Shown: positions 1 through 8,744 of the stretch, piece by piece
How the letters are laid out: each line of letters opens with the position of its first letter
Numbering within the stretch: the stretch's first letter is position 1
DNA from: Achromobacter kerstersii
Lineage (GTDB): Bacteria > Pseudomonadota > Gammaproteobacteria > Burkholderiales > Burkholderiaceae_B
Direction: 5' to 3'
Assembly (NCBI RefSeq): GCF_902859595.1
Contig: NZ_CADIJQ010000001.1
Span: 1,364,001 to 1,428,000 of the forward strand
DNA: 64,000 nucleotides
Notes under the pieces: generated by a model
Seen by the model: the letters and a program-made list of their open reading frames with translations, nothing else
What the model was told of the DNA's origin: nothing
Databases searched by the model: none
Translations under genes and position numbers: made by a program

Positions 1-1
1 C

Positions 2-982
2 AAAGAAATCGTTTTGGACGTGCAGGGGCTGACGGTCGATATCGCCACGCCGCGCGGCGCGCTGCATGCGGTGCGCGACGTGTCATTCCAGGTCAAGCGC
101 GGCGAAACGCTGTGCCTGGTGGGCGAATCGGGCTGCGGGAAATCAATGACGTCGCTGGCCATCATGGGCTTGCTGCCCAAGGCCGCCAAGCGCACCACCC
201 GCCGGCTGGCGGTGCTGGGCGAAGACCTGTCGGCCGCGCGCGGACGGCGCATCAACGCGCTGCGCGGCAGCAAGATGGCGATGATCTTCCAGGAACCGAT
301 GACGGCGCTGAACCCCGCCTATGCCATCGGCGAACAACTCACCGAACACTACATCCACCATCGCCACGCCAGCGCGCAGCAAGCGCGCGACCGCGCCGTT
401 GAACTGTTGGAAAAGGTGGGCATTGCCTCGGCCGGGCAACGGCTGACGCAGTACCCGCACCAGCTGTCCGGCGGCTTGCGTCAGCGCGTGATGATTGCGA
501 TGGCGCTGATGTGCGGCCCGGAACTGCTGATTGCCGACGAGCCCAGCACCGCGCTGGACGTCACCATTCAGGCGCAGATTCTGCGCCTGCTGGCCGACCT
601 GCAAGCCGAGCTGGGTATTGCGATGGTGCTGATCACGCACGATCTGGGCGTGGTGGCGCGCATCGCGCAGCAAGTCGCGGTGATGTATGCCGGGCAGATC
701 GTCGAAGAAGGCCCGGTTGAAGATATCTTCGCCACGCCGCGCCATCCGTATACGCAGGGGCTGCTGGGCTGTATTCCCGTGCCTGGCCGCACGCCGCCCG
801 GCGAATCGCTGGGCACGATACCCGGCGTGGTGCCCTCGCTGGTGGGCGACTTGCGCGGCTGCGCCTTTGCCGACCGTTGCCGCTATGTGCAACCGCAGTG
901 CCGCGACACCATCCCCGTCTACGGCCATCCGCCCGAACAGCAATGGCGCTGCATCCGCCAAGAGGAAGGAGTTACGGCATGA
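2..982 (+). CDS. Opp/Dpp-type peptide ABC transporter ATP-binding protein (5' partial)
   Basis: This is one of the two cytoplasmic ATPases that power an Opp/Dpp-type ABC importer for peptides or similar solutes. The frame is open from base 2 and the first in-window start codon is a poor TTG at 14, already inside conserved sequence, so the true start lies just upstream. Walker A (GESGCGKS), Q-loop (FQEPMTALNP), ABC signature (LSGGLRQR) and Walker B (LLIADEPSTALD) are intact. The C-terminal cysteine motif of oligopeptide-type ATPases follows (CAFADRC and a later Cys). The stop overlaps the next ATPase start by 4 nt, so the two are translationally coupled. The permeases and binding protein must lie upstream of the window. 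Substrate is inferred from family and from the M20 peptidase downstream. Confidence 0.93.
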   Translation, partial: KEIVLDVQGLTVDIATPRGALHAVRDVSFQVKRGETLCLVGESGCGKSMTSLAIMGLLPKAAKRTTRRLAVLGEDLSAARGRRINALRGSKMAMIFQEPMTALNPAYAIGEQLTEHYIHHRHASAQQARDRAVELLEKVGIASAGQRLTQYPHQLSGGLRQRVMIAMALMCGPELLIADEPSTALDVTIQAQILRLLADLQAELGIAMVLITHDLGVVARIAQQVAVMYAGQIVEEGPVEDIFATPRHPYTQGLLGCIPVPGRTPPGESLGTIPGVVPSLVGDLRGCAFADRCRYVQPQCRDTIPVYGHPPEQQWRCIRQEEGVTA

Positions 983-2004
983 GCGCGCTCTTGCAAGCTG
1001 AAGCCGTCAGCCGGCAATTTTCGATCCGCACGGGCATGTTCCGTCCGCGCAGCACCTTGCACGCGGTCAACGGCGTGGACCTATCCGTGGAACGCGGCGC
1101 GGTGCTGGGCATCGTCGGCGAATCGGGCTGCGGAAAATCCACGCTGGCCCGCATGCTGCTGGGCCTGACGCCGCCCAGCGAAGGCGCCATCAAGCTCGAC
1201 GGCCAGGACATCCGGCAGATGGACCGCCGCGCGCTCGCCCGCCGCGTGCAGCCGATTTTCCAGGACCCGTATTCGTCGTTGAACCCGCGCCGTTCCATTG
1301 CGTCCATCGTGTCGCTGCCGCTGGAAGTGCACGGCATCCCCAACCCGAAGCTGCACAAGGCCATCGAGATGCTCGAACGCGTGGGCCTGCCGCCGCGTCT
1401 GGCGCACAACACGCCGGGGCAGCTGTCGGGCGGGCAACGGCAGCGCGTGGCGATTGCGCGCGCGCTGGTCATGAACCCGGAAATCGTCATCTGCGACGAA
1501 CCAACATCCGCGCTGGACGTGTCCGTGCAGGCGCAGATCATGAACCTGCTGATGGACCTGCGCCGCGAATTCAACCTGACCTATGTCTTCATCAGCCACA
1601 ACCTGGCGGTGGTGGAGCATATTGCCACCGACGTGGCCGTGATGTATCTGGGCCGCGTGGTGGAATCCGCCCCCACGGCCAAGCTGTTTCACGACCCGCG
1701 CCATCCGTACACGCAGGCGCTGCTGGCTTCCGTGCTGACGCCCGAGCCCGGCCTGGGCATTCCCGACATGGGGCTGGGGCTGTCCTTTCCCGACCCGCTG
1801 CATCCGCCATCGGGCTGCCCGTTTCACCCGCGCTGCCAGTACGCCATGGCCCAATGCAAGACCGAACGGCCGGCGCTGACGCTGCGTGATGCGTCGGTAG
1901 TGGCCTGCCATCTGTATCCCCCGGCATCGTCTTCCCTTGCCGCATCGAATGCGTCTTCACCGCTATCTTCGATACCCACTTCCACCGGAGCCCGACCATC
2001 ATGA
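979..2004 (+). CDS. Opp/Dpp-type peptide ABC transporter ATP-binding protein, second subunit
   Basis: This is the second nucleotide-binding subunit (DppF/OppF type, 341 aa) of the same importer. The start at 979 is chosen because ATGA overlaps the previous stop and is preceded by AGGAAGGAG. Walker A GESGCGKSTLARM, signature LSGGQRQRVAIARAL and Walker B IVICDEPTSALD are complete. The C-terminal region has the oligopeptide-type motif CPFHPRCQYAMAQC. It couples by another 4-nt ATGA overlap to the M20 peptidase, which suggests uptake and hydrolysis of the substrate are co-expressed. The substrate cannot be told from sequence. Confidence 0.93.
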   Translation: MSALLQAEAVSRQFSIRTGMFRPRSTLHAVNGVDLSVERGAVLGIVGESGCGKSTLARMLLGLTPPSEGAIKLDGQDIRQMDRRALARRVQPIFQDPYSSLNPRRSIASIVSLPLEVHGIPNPKLHKAIEMLERVGLPPRLAHNTPGQLSGGQRQRVAIARALVMNPEIVICDEPTSALDVSVQAQIMNLLMDLRREFNLTYVFISHNLAVVEHIATDVAVMYLGRVVESAPTAKLFHDPRHPYTQALLASVLTPEPGLGIPDMGLGLSFPDPLHPPSGCPFHPRCQYAMAQCKTERPALTLRDASVVACHLYPPASSSLAASNASSPLSSIPTSTGARPS

Positions 2005-3395
2005 CCCGTGAGCAAGCCATCGCCCAAGCGGAACACTGTTTTGATTCGGGCGCCTTCCGCGCGCTGCTGGCGCGCCGGTTGGCGCTGCCCACGGAAAGCC
2101 AGAATCCCGAACGCGCCGCCGTGCTGGCGGATTACCTGGAGTCTGAAATCCGCCCGGCGTTTGAAGCGCTGGGTTTCACCTGCCGCACCCTGACGCACCC
2201 GAAGGCCCTGGCGCCCTTCCTGTATGCCGAACGTATCGAAGACCCGGCCCTGCCCACTGTGCTGGGCTACGGCCATGGCGACGTCATCCGCGGGCTGGAA
2301 AAAGAATGGAAGGATGGCCTGTCGCCCTGGGCGCTGACCGAAGCCGAAGGCCGCTGGTACGGGCGCGGCATTGCCGACAACAAGGGCCAGCACACCATCA
2401 ATATGGAAGCGCTGCGCCTGGTGCTGGAAGCGCGCGGCAAGCTGGGGTTCAACGCCAAGTACCTGATTGAAATGGGCGAAGAGACGGGCTCGATGGGCTT
2501 GCGTGAACTGTGCGCTGAACATCGCGACCTGCTCGCCGCCGATCTGCTGATTGCCTCTGACGGCCCACGCCTGGCCGCCCAGCGCCCGACCATTTTCCTG
2601 GGCGCACGCGGCAGCCTGAACTTTGACCTGAGCATTGAAGCGCGTGCGGGCGGCCACCATTCGGGTAATTGGGGCGGGCTGATTTCCAACCCGGGCATCC
2701 AGCTGGCGCACGCCATTTCCACCATCGTGTCGCCCACCGGCCAGATCCGCATCCCCGAATGGGTGCCCGCCGAATTGCCCGCCGCCGTGCGCCGCGCGCT
2801 GGCTGACTGCCAGGTGGATGGCGGCGCGGACGGCCCCGAGATCGAACCCGACTGGGGCGAGCCCGGCTTGTCGCCCGCCGAACGCGTGTTTGGCTGGTGC
2901 TCGTTTGAAGTGCTGGCCTACAAGACCGGCAACCCCGACACGCCCGTCAACGCGATTCCGCCACGCGCCTGGGCGCGTTGCCAATTGCGCTTTGTGGTGG
3001 GCGTGAACCCGGACGACCTGATCCCCGCACTGCGCCGTCATCTGGACAGCCATGGCTTTCCGATGGTGAAGATTGCGCTGACGCGCGAATCCATGTTCTG
3101 CGCGACGCGCATTGACCCCGACGACGCCTGGGTGCAATGGGCGGTGGATTCGCTGGAGCGCACCTCGGGCCAGAAGACCGCGCTGCTGCCGAACCTGGGA
3201 GGGTCGCTGCCCAATGACATCTTCACGGACGTGCTGGGCCTGCGCACCATCTGGGTGCCGCATTCGTACCCGGGTTGTTCGCAGCATGCGCCCAATGAAC
3301 ATCTGCCGCCGGAACTGCTGCGTCAGGCGCTGGGCTTGATGACGGGCTTGTACTGGGACTTGGGCGCGGGCGGCACGCCGGCCATCACGCGCTGA
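2001..3395 (+). CDS. M20 family metallopeptidase
   Basis: Zinc-dependent M20 peptidase/deacylase of 464 aa, a usual length for the dipeptidase branch. Visible family motifs in order are the metal-ligand segment GYGHGDV, the bridging aspartate segment WYGRGIADNKGQH, the catalytic glutamate pair EMGEETGS, and the C-terminal metal histidine region CSQHAPNEH. The middle third (about residues 200-340) is the dimerisation insert, with GARGSLNFDL and GHHSGNWGG. It is the last gene of the ABC-importer operon, overlapping the upstream ATPase by 4 nt, so it probably acts in the cytoplasm on the imported peptide or N-acyl amino acid. It is followed by a long hairpin shared with the convergent LysR gene. 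Confidence 0.9.
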   Translation: MTREQAIAQAEHCFDSGAFRALLARRLALPTESQNPERAAVLADYLESEIRPAFEALGFTCRTLTHPKALAPFLYAERIEDPALPTVLGYGHGDVIRGLEKEWKDGLSPWALTEAEGRWYGRGIADNKGQHTINMEALRLVLEARGKLGFNAKYLIEMGEETGSMGLRELCAEHRDLLAADLLIASDGPRLAAQRPTIFLGARGSLNFDLSIEARAGGHHSGNWGGLISNPGIQLAHAISTIVSPTGQIRIPEWVPAELPAAVRRALADCQVDGGADGPEIEPDWGEPGLSPAERVFGWCSFEVLAYKTGNPDTPVNAIPPRAWARCQLRFVVGVNPDDLIPALRRHLDSHGFPMVKIALTRESMFCATRIDPDDAWVQWAVDSLERTSGQKTALLPNLGGSLPNDIFTDVLGLRTIWVPHSYPGCSQHAPNEHLPPELLRQALGLMTGLYWDLGAGGTPAITR

Positions 3396-3397
3396 AT

Positions 3398-3446
3398 TTT
3401 TCTGCGGACGGCGCGGCGCGGTAGCTACGTCCCCGTCCGCAGAAAA
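3398..3446. terminator. Hairpin between convergent M20 and LysR genes
   Basis: A perfect 14-bp inverted repeat (TTTTCTGCGGACGG at 3398-3411 and its complement at 3433-3446) surrounds a 21-nt loop that contains the LysR stop codon. Both strands fold the same way. The flanking T and A runs pair with each other, so it is not a classical U-tract terminator on either strand. Its location between converging stop codons suggests transcript-end formation or protection. The right arm lies inside the last codons of the LysR gene. Confidence 0.6.
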
Positions 3447-4303
3447 TCAATGAAGCGCCGCACCTTGGCGCTGACATGGCGCGTATCGGCGTACACCGCA
3501 TATACAGGCTGCGGCGGCAACGCGTAAGACGGCATCACGCGCTGCAACGCGCCGCGCGCCAAGGGCTCTTCCACCAGCCAGTCGGGCAGCGCCGCCACGC
3601 CGCAACCGCCTTCCGCAAACGCCAGCAACGCCGACGCCGTATCCGCATGCGCCACGGGCGACACGCGCAGCGTGTGCTCGCGCCCTTTGCTGTCCATCAA
3701 GCGCCACTGGTCGCTACGGCCCGGCCGATTCGCCAGCCACGGCATCGCGGCCAATGCCGCAAGCGACCGTGGCGTGCCTTGCTCCGCCAGCAACGCCGGG
3801 CTGGCCACCAACAGCAGCTTGAATTCACCGATGGGCGTGGCGCGGTACGTGGAATCCGCCAACGCGCCCACGCGGATCGCCACGTCCAGCCGTTCGCCTA
3901 TCAAGTCCGCATGCGCCGACCCCGCCTGATAGCTGACCCGCAGCGCCGGATGCTGCCTGGCGAACGCGGCGAGTGCTGGCGCGACGATGCGGTTGCCATA
4001 GTCCACCGACGCCGTCACCCGCAAACTGCCTGACAACGTCAGCTGCCCGGATCGCGCCTGGTCCACCGCGGCGTCGGCGTCACGCAGCAGGCGGGCGCAA
4101 TCGCCGTAGAAGCCCTCGCCCGCCTCGGTCAGCGCCAAGCGGCGCGTGCTGCGTGTCAGCAGCGCCACGCCCAGCTCCTGTTCCAGCTGCTTCACGTTGA
4201 AACTGACAACGGCCTTGGTCGTGCCCAGCGCGTCGGCCGCCGCCGTGAACGAGCCGGCGTCCACCACGGCGACAAACATCGACAGACGATTCAGGTTGAT
4301 CAT
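3425..4303 (-). CDS. LysR family transcriptional regulator
   Basis: LysR-type regulator of 292 aa. The N-terminal winged helix-turn-helix (about residues 1-60) reads LFVAVVDAGSFTAAADALG followed by VSFNVKQLEQELGVALL. The effector-binding domain begins near residue 90. The combination of SLRVTASVDYGNRIVAPAL and PHxVYADTRHVSAKVRRFIDFL-like C-terminus places it in the CrgA/AaeR-like branch. It is divergent from the NTF2-like gene at 4384, its most likely target. A -35-like TTGTCA lies at 4316 in the shared spacer. The effector is unknown. Confidence 0.92.
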   Translation of the reverse strand: MINLNRLSMFVAVVDAGSFTAAADALGTTKAVVSFNVKQLEQELGVALLTRSTRRLALTEAGEGFYGDCARLLRDADAAVDQARSGQLTLSGSLRVTASVDYGNRIVAPALAAFARQHPALRVSYQAGSAHADLIGERLDVAIRVGALADSTYRATPIGEFKLLLVASPALLAEQGTPRSLAALAAMPWLANRPGRSDQWRLMDSKGREHTLRVSPVAHADTASALLAFAEGGCGVAALPDWLVEEPLARGALQRVMPSYALPPQPVYAVYADTRHVSAKVRRFIDFLRTGT

Positions 4304-4383
4304 GGCAAGGATTGATTGTCAAAATAATCCGAACAGTATATCTAGCTGTGGGCTGTTTTTTAGAACATGGCAGGCTGCCTAGA

Positions 4384-4836
4384 ATGGCGCTCCTTGTTGA
4401 TTCCACTGCGCTTTCCATGACGGATTTTTCCTCTTCCCACCCGCCTTCGCCGCAGGACGCCCACGTGCAGTTTGCGCTGGACGTTCATGCACACATCGAA
4501 CAATGGATCGGACAGACCGACGCGCCGGCATCCGTGCTGACTGCCCTGCTTGGCAGCTTTGCGCCTGCGTTCAGCATGATCACGACCGACGGACAACGCC
4601 TGCCGCACGGGGCATTGGCTGCGTTGTTCGCCGGTTTGCGCGGGTCGCGTCCGGGCTTGAAGATTCAGATCGATGAATGGGCGGTGCAATATGCGGATGC
4701 GGGCTCGGCCGTGCTGACCTATCGCGAACGCCACACCTGGAACGGCGGCGTCACGCAGCGGCGCGCCACTGCGCTGTTCACGCCGGGCGAAGATGGCCAG
4801 CCGCAATGGGCGCATCTGCACGAAACCTGGGCCTGA
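4384..4836 (+). CDS. NTF2-like / DUF4440-type small protein
   Basis: Predicted cytoplasmic protein of about 150 aa with the look of an NTF2/SnoaL fold. It has an N-terminal helix pair (HAHIEQWIG), a central segment with ITTDGQRLPHGALAALFAGL, then beta-strands ending in HLHETWA. Such proteins bind or isomerise small molecules, but no catalytic residue can be assigned here. No strong ribosome-binding site is visible. ATG 4384 (weak AGG upstream) is preferred over ATG 4417. The gene is divergent from the LysR gene at 3425-4303 and is probably regulated by it. Confidence 0.75.
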   Translation: MALLVDSTALSMTDFSSSHPPSPQDAHVQFALDVHAHIEQWIGQTDAPASVLTALLGSFAPAFSMITTDGQRLPHGALAALFAGLRGSRPGLKIQIDEWAVQYADAGSAVLTYRERHTWNGGVTQRRATALFTPGEDGQPQWAHLHETWA

Positions 4837-4969
4837 TCCGGGCGCTATATCCCCGATAGCTATAAACAAGCGGCAAATAAATCGTTGGCGGGCGCGCCAT
4901 GACTCTTTAGAGTCCAACGCCTTCGCGCCCCCACATTCGGCGGGCGCGCCAACGCTACGAGCCGCTGTC

Positions 4970-5986
4970 ATGCCTACCCAATTTCAAGCTGTACGCCGCA
5001 CCCCCCTGCAATTTCAAGCGTTACGCCGCAGCACCCTGCTCGGCTTGCTGGCCTTTGCCGGCGCGGCGCTCACCGGCCCAGGCGCCGCCCACGCCCAGCA
5101 ACGCGTCATCCGCATCGTGGTGCCTTATGGCACCGGCGCGGTGCAGGACACCATCGCGCGCGCCATTGGCGACGAACTCGGCCAGGCGCTGAACGCCTCG
5201 ATCGTGGTGGAGAACCGCGCAGGCGCGGGCGGCACGGTAGGCACGTCACAAGTGGCGCGCGCCAACCCGGACGGCAACACCCTGGTGCTGGCCGCCGCCA
5301 GCCACAACATTGCGGGCTACCTGTACAAGAACCTGAGCTACGACCCCTACAAGGACTTCACCGGCGTGGCGTACCTGGGCAACACCGGCTACATCATCCT
5401 GGCGTCCTCCAGCTTGAACGCAAAGACCCCCGCCGACTTCATCCAGGCCGTCAAAGCCAAGCCCGGCGCGTACGACTATGCGTCGGCCGGCAACGGCAGC
5501 GCATCGCACCTGGGCATGGCGTCCTTCCTGGCCACGGCCGGCGCGCAGATGCAGCACATCCCCATGAAGTCCACGGGCGACGCCGTCACCGAACTGCTGG
5601 CCGGCCGCGTGCAAGCCGTGACCGCCGCCACCATCGGCGTCACCGCCTATCGCAACGACCCGCGCGTGACGTTCCTGGCCTACACCGGCAAGACCCGCTC
5701 GCGCTTCGCACCCGACCTGCCCACCGTCGCCGAAAGCGGCCTGCCCGGCTACGCCTTCGATTCCTGGCTGGGCCTGCTGGCCCCCGCTGGCCTGCCCGCC
5801 GCCGAACGCGACAAGATCAACGCGGCCGTGAACAAGGTGCTGGCGGACCCCAAGGTGCAAACCCGCCTGGCATCGCTGGGAGTGGAAGCCGAAGTAAAAA
5901 CCCCGGCGCAATTTCAGGACCTGCTGAAAGCGGACTGGGAAGCGGCGGGCAAGCTGGTCGCGGCGTCGGGCGCACGGGTGGAGTAA
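4970..5986 (+). CDS. Bug/TctC family tripartite tricarboxylate-type substrate-binding protein
   Basis: Periplasmic solute receptor of the Bug (Bordetella uptake gene) family, about 338 aa. The N-terminal signal peptide ends in GAAHAQQ. The mature protein opens with the family hallmark IRIVVPYGTGAVQDTIARAI and continues with VVENRAGAGG. Later family segments are YVTFLAYTG-like and PTVAESGLPGY. ATG 4970 is chosen because it opens directly into the signal peptide. No TctA/TctB membrane partners are adjacent, which is normal for Bug proteins. The ligand, usually a carboxylate, is not predictable. Confidence 0.92.
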   Translation: MPTQFQAVRRTPLQFQALRRSTLLGLLAFAGAALTGPGAAHAQQRVIRIVVPYGTGAVQDTIARAIGDELGQALNASIVVENRAGAGGTVGTSQVARANPDGNTLVLAAASHNIAGYLYKNLSYDPYKDFTGVAYLGNTGYIILASSSLNAKTPADFIQAVKAKPGAYDYASAGNGSASHLGMASFLATAGAQMQHIPMKSTGDAVTELLAGRVQAVTAATIGVTAYRNDPRVTFLAYTGKTRSRFAPDLPTVAESGLPGYAFDSWLGLLAPAGLPAAERDKINAAVNKVLADPKVQTRLASLGVEAEVKTPAQFQDLLKADWEAAGKLVAASGARVE

Positions 5987-5997
5987 GCCCACGGGCG

Positions 5998-6038
5998 CCG
6001 GCTGCAATTTTCGGACTATGTTGGCCAATTGCAGCCGG
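5998..6038. repeat. 12-bp perfect inverted repeat downstream of the Bug gene
   Basis: CCGGCTGCAATT at 5998-6009 is repeated as its exact reverse complement at 6027-6038 around a 17-nt loop. It starts 11 bp after the Bug stop codon. There is no T-tract after the right arm, so it may be an mRNA 3'-end stabiliser or a Rho-associated stem rather than an intrinsic terminator. Confidence 0.6.
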
Positions 6039-6056
6039 TTGCATCCGCGACCGCCC

Positions 6057-6083
6057 AAAAAAAAGCCTCCGGCTAGGAGGCTT
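6057..6083 (-). terminator. Rho-independent terminator of the TetR gene
   Basis: Read on the minus strand this is an 8-bp stem (AAGCCTCC/GGAGGCTT, arms 6063-6070 and 6076-6083) with a 5-nt loop, followed by eight T residues (6057-6064, partly in the stem). The loop and stem overlap the TetR stop codon at 6073-6075. Confidence 0.85.
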
Positions 6084-6693
6084 GTCGTTGAGGGTGGCGT
6101 ATGCCATCCAGTAGTAAGTCTGTGATGAATTCCGCTAGCGCCTGTTGTTGGACCGCATCCGGCATCTGGCGCGTGAAGCGTTCGATGATGCCCATCAGCG
6201 ACTGCGCAAACCAGTCCGCTGAAATCTCCGGGCGGAACAGGCCCGCCTGCTGCTCGGCGCGAATGTTGTCAGCAATCATCGCCACCAGTTCGTCCTTCAA
6301 CGCTTCGGCCGCCGCCACTTGAAAGAAGCCGATGCGGGTCAGGTTGGGGTCTTCTTGCAGGATGGCAAGCAGGCCCAGGACGCCACGGCGGATGCGGTCC
6401 GCCAGTTCGGTGCCGTCAAGGCTGGCCGGTAAACGCGCCTGGCTGATGGCGAGTCGCAAGCGTTGCGCGAACATGCCGACCAATTCGTCGTAGGCCGCTT
6501 GCTTGCTTGAGAAGTATTGATAAAAGACAGGCTGTGTCACGCCGGCCCGGGCGACGATGTCGCTGATCCGGGTATGCTGAAATCCGCGTTCGGCGAACTC
6601 CGCTGCGGCAACCTCCAACAGCTGTAAGCGGGTGCGTTCACCTTTGGTGAGACGCTTGTCTTGCGATAAAGATGGGGGTAGTGCCGTAATCAT
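6073..6693 (-). CDS. TetR/AcrR family transcriptional regulator
   Basis: Regulator of 206 aa with a typical TetR N-terminal DNA-binding domain at about residues 18-64. It contains LLEVAAAEFAERGFQHTRIS, then DIVARAGVTQPVFYQYFSSK. The C-terminal ligand-binding domain is unassigned. It is separated by 321 bp from the divergent Gly-rich gene. That spacer holds a perfect 16-bp palindrome at 6824-6839, a candidate operator. The stop codon sits inside a strong intrinsic terminator. No adjacent efflux or degradation gene suggests its ligand. Confidence 0.92.
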   Translation of the reverse strand: MITALPPSLSQDKRLTKGERTRLQLLEVAAAEFAERGFQHTRISDIVARAGVTQPVFYQYFSSKQAAYDELVGMFAQRLRLAISQARLPASLDGTELADRIRRGVLGLLAILQEDPNLTRIGFFQVAAAEALKDELVAMIADNIRAEQQAGLFRPEISADWFAQSLMGIIERFTRQMPDAVQQQALAEFITDLLLDGIRHPQRQAS

Positions 6694-7014
6694 CGCGAGA
6701 AAGTACTACCGTTCACCGCTTTCCGCTACTACTTCGCAGGCGTTGCGAAACGCACTGTGACCGCTCTGACACCGCGCGCGAATGAACGGCCTTCCAAGCT
6801 GACAAAACCCTGAAACAACTGCCGTCGCGATTTCGCGACAAAGGGTGTCGCAGCAACGCCGCGTCCCAACCGGCCCCGTTTGAAGTCACTTGAAATAGCA
6901 GTAGCGTTTGCAACCACTTTTGATGCGGACGCACTGGCACGCGCAGCAGTAAAGTAGTGCTATCGCCGCACGTCTTTTACGAAGGGCTGTGCGCGGCGAA
7001 TCAGGAGCAAGATC
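6694..7014. other. Intergenic region between tetR-like and Gly-rich genes
   Basis: This stretch of about 320 bp has no convincing gene. It holds a perfect palindrome (GTCGCGA, TT, TCGCGAC) at 6824-6839 and an AT-richer stretch around 6885-6925 that may carry the promoter of the Gly-rich gene. A ribosome-binding site (AGGAGCAA) lies just before ATG 7015. Short minus-strand frames here do not resemble known proteins. Confidence 0.5.
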
Positions 7015-7617
7015 ATGAAACGGTTTACAGGCCGGATGGTTGTCGTGGCGTTGGCGCTTGCCGTTGCAAGCGCACCTGTGATGGCTGGCGGACGCGGGGG
7101 TGGCTGGGGCGGTGGCGGCTATGGTGGCGGTGGCTACCATGGTGGCTATCACGGCGGTAATAACTATCACCACCATGGCGGTGGTGGCAGCAGCTCGGCC
7201 GGGTGGTGGGTAGGCGGCGCATTTGCCTTGGCCGCGGTTGGCCTCTTGCTGGCGGCCGACTCTGGCCCCAGTTATGTGCAGACAGGCGTCTATGCCTCGC
7301 CGGGCGTGGCTTACACCAGCCCGCCCGTGTATGCCGCACCCGCTTATGCCGCACCGGTGTATGCCGCGCCCGTCTACGAAGCGCCGCCCGTTGCCTACGC
7401 GCAACCGCAGCCGCAATACGCGCCCGTGCAATATGAGTCGGCGCCCAAGGTCAATTCGGCCCAGGCCAACGCCACCAACGAATGCCAGCGCTGGGCCATG
7501 AACCAAAGCGGTTACGACCCGGCCACCATTTCGCAATGGACAACGCAGGTGATGGTGGACTCGTACAACCATTCGCTGGATTCCTGCATGACCAGCCGGG
7601 GCTACCGCGCCAACTAA
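7015..7617 (+). CDS. Secreted Gly/Tyr-rich repeat protein with conserved C-terminal segment
   Basis: Predicted exported protein of 200 aa, not assigned to a characterised family. The signal peptide (residues 1-25) ends at VMAGG. A Gly/Tyr/His-rich tract (about 26-60) with GGGYGGGGYHGGYHGG-type repeats follows, then one hydrophobic segment (WWVGGAFALAAVGLLLAAD, about 62-82). Next comes a Tyr-Ala-Ala-Pro repeat tract (about 95-145). The last 45 residues are non-repetitive and contain two Cys (NECQRWAMNQSG and DSCMTSRGY), the part most likely to carry function. A good ribosome-binding site (AGGAGCAA) supports the start. It may be an envelope-stress or surface protein, but this is a guess. Confidence 0.8.
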   Translation: MKRFTGRMVVVALALAVASAPVMAGGRGGGWGGGGYGGGGYHGGYHGGNNYHHHGGGGSSSAGWWVGGAFALAAVGLLLAADSGPSYVQTGVYASPGVAYTSPPVYAAPAYAAPVYAAPVYEAPPVAYAQPQPQYAPVQYESAPKVNSAQANATNECQRWAMNQSGYDPATISQWTTQVMVDSYNHSLDSCMTSRGYRAN

Positions 7618-7649
7618 GCTCGCAACCCCGGGCTTTCCCGATTGCCCCC

Positions 7650-7688
7650 ACGCGCCGGCCTGCACACACTGCATGCCGGCGCGTTGCT
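7650..7688 (+). terminator. Hairpin downstream of the Gly-rich gene
   Basis: A 10-bp GC-rich stem (ACGCGCCGGC at 7650-7659, complement at 7675-7684) with a 15-nt loop is followed by TGCTTT. It lies between the Gly-rich gene stop and the next Bug gene. It is terminator-like, but the T-tract is short. Confidence 0.5.
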
Positions 7689-7740
7689 TTGGACCGCCGT
7701 CATCACGCGCGGCCATACCGCCGCGCAACAAGGGGAAGCC

Positions 7741-8724
7741 ATGTTGAAGTTCAAGCGGCTAGCCGGCCTTTGCGCCGTCAGCGCGTTGTGTGCCGTCTCG
7801 TTCACCGTTCAAGCCCAAACCCAAGCTGATACCAAGCCGCAGGCCATGACCATCGTCGTGCCGTATGGCGCGGGCGGTATCGTCGACAACACCGCGCGGG
7901 CGTTTGCCCAGAAGCTGGCCACGGAACTGGGGCGGCCCGTCATCGTTGAAAACCGGGGCGGTGCGGGCGGCATGATCGGCATGAACACGGTGGCCCGCGC
8001 GCACGACGAAAACACGCTGGGCTTTACCGCTGTCAGCCCGGTGACCTTGTCGCCGCACGTGATGAAAACCTTGTACGACCCCCTGAAGGATCTGGCGCCG
8101 GTGGCGGCCGTGATGTATTCGCCGGTGTACCTGGTGGGTGGCCCGAAGTTCACCGGCAAGGATTTCAAAGCCATGCTGGATCAGGCCCGCGCAGACCCCG
8201 ACGGCTTGTCGCTGGCGACGGCGGGCGTGGGGTCGCTGGGCCATCTGATGCTGGAACAGATCAATGGCCAGGCCAAGGTGCGCATCACGCATGTGCCGTA
8301 CAAGGGCATGGCGCAGATGGTGCCCGATGCGCTGGGCGGCCAGTTCACGTTGATGCTGGTGAACGCGTCCGCGCCGGTCAACACGCTGATCGACGAAGGC
8401 AAACTCAAGCTGCTGGCGGTGGGCTCCCCTGCCCGCCTGCCTGCCCGCCCCAACACGCCGACGTTTGCCGAGCTGGGGTATCCAATGGCGAACATGACAT
8501 CCACATTCGGATTTTTCGCGCCCGCCACCACCAGCGCCGACTTCCGCCAGCGCATGAACGCAATGATCAACAAAGTGGCGGCGATGCCCGACATCAGCAA
8601 GCCGCTGACCGAGGCGTTGAACATCATGTCGCCGGGCAGCGTCGAGCAATTCGCGGCGCAGGTGCAACGCGAATACGCCGACAACGGCAAAATCGTGAAG
8701 GCTGCGAATATCCGCAGTGAATAA
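7741..8724 (+). CDS. Bug/TctC family tripartite tricarboxylate-type substrate-binding protein
   Basis: Second Bug-family periplasmic receptor in the window, 327 aa. The signal peptide runs to about residue 24 (SFTVQAQT). The hallmark MTIVVPYGAGGIVDNTARAF and VIVENRGGAGGMIG are present, as are ITHVPYKGMAQMVPDALGGQ and TPTFAELGYP. The start at 7741 is preceded by AGGGGAAGCC. It is only distantly similar to the receptor at 4970, so it is not a recent tandem copy. It converges on a small membrane protein gene. The ligand is unknown. Confidence 0.92.
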   Translation: MLKFKRLAGLCAVSALCAVSFTVQAQTQADTKPQAMTIVVPYGAGGIVDNTARAFAQKLATELGRPVIVENRGGAGGMIGMNTVARAHDENTLGFTAVSPVTLSPHVMKTLYDPLKDLAPVAAVMYSPVYLVGGPKFTGKDFKAMLDQARADPDGLSLATAGVGSLGHLMLEQINGQAKVRITHVPYKGMAQMVPDALGGQFTLMLVNASAPVNTLIDEGKLKLLAVGSPARLPARPNTPTFAELGYPMANMTSTFGFFAPATTSADFRQRMNAMINKVAAMPDISKPLTEALNIMSPGSVEQFAAQVQREYADNGKIVKAANIRSE

Positions 8725-8744
8725 GCGGCGGCAAGGCGGCGGGC

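Noticed and set aside
6694..7014. Small minus-strand genes between TetR and the Gly-rich gene (frames at 6713-6940)
   Set aside because: They lack ribosome-binding sites and conserved patterns, and overlap the likely promoter and operator region.
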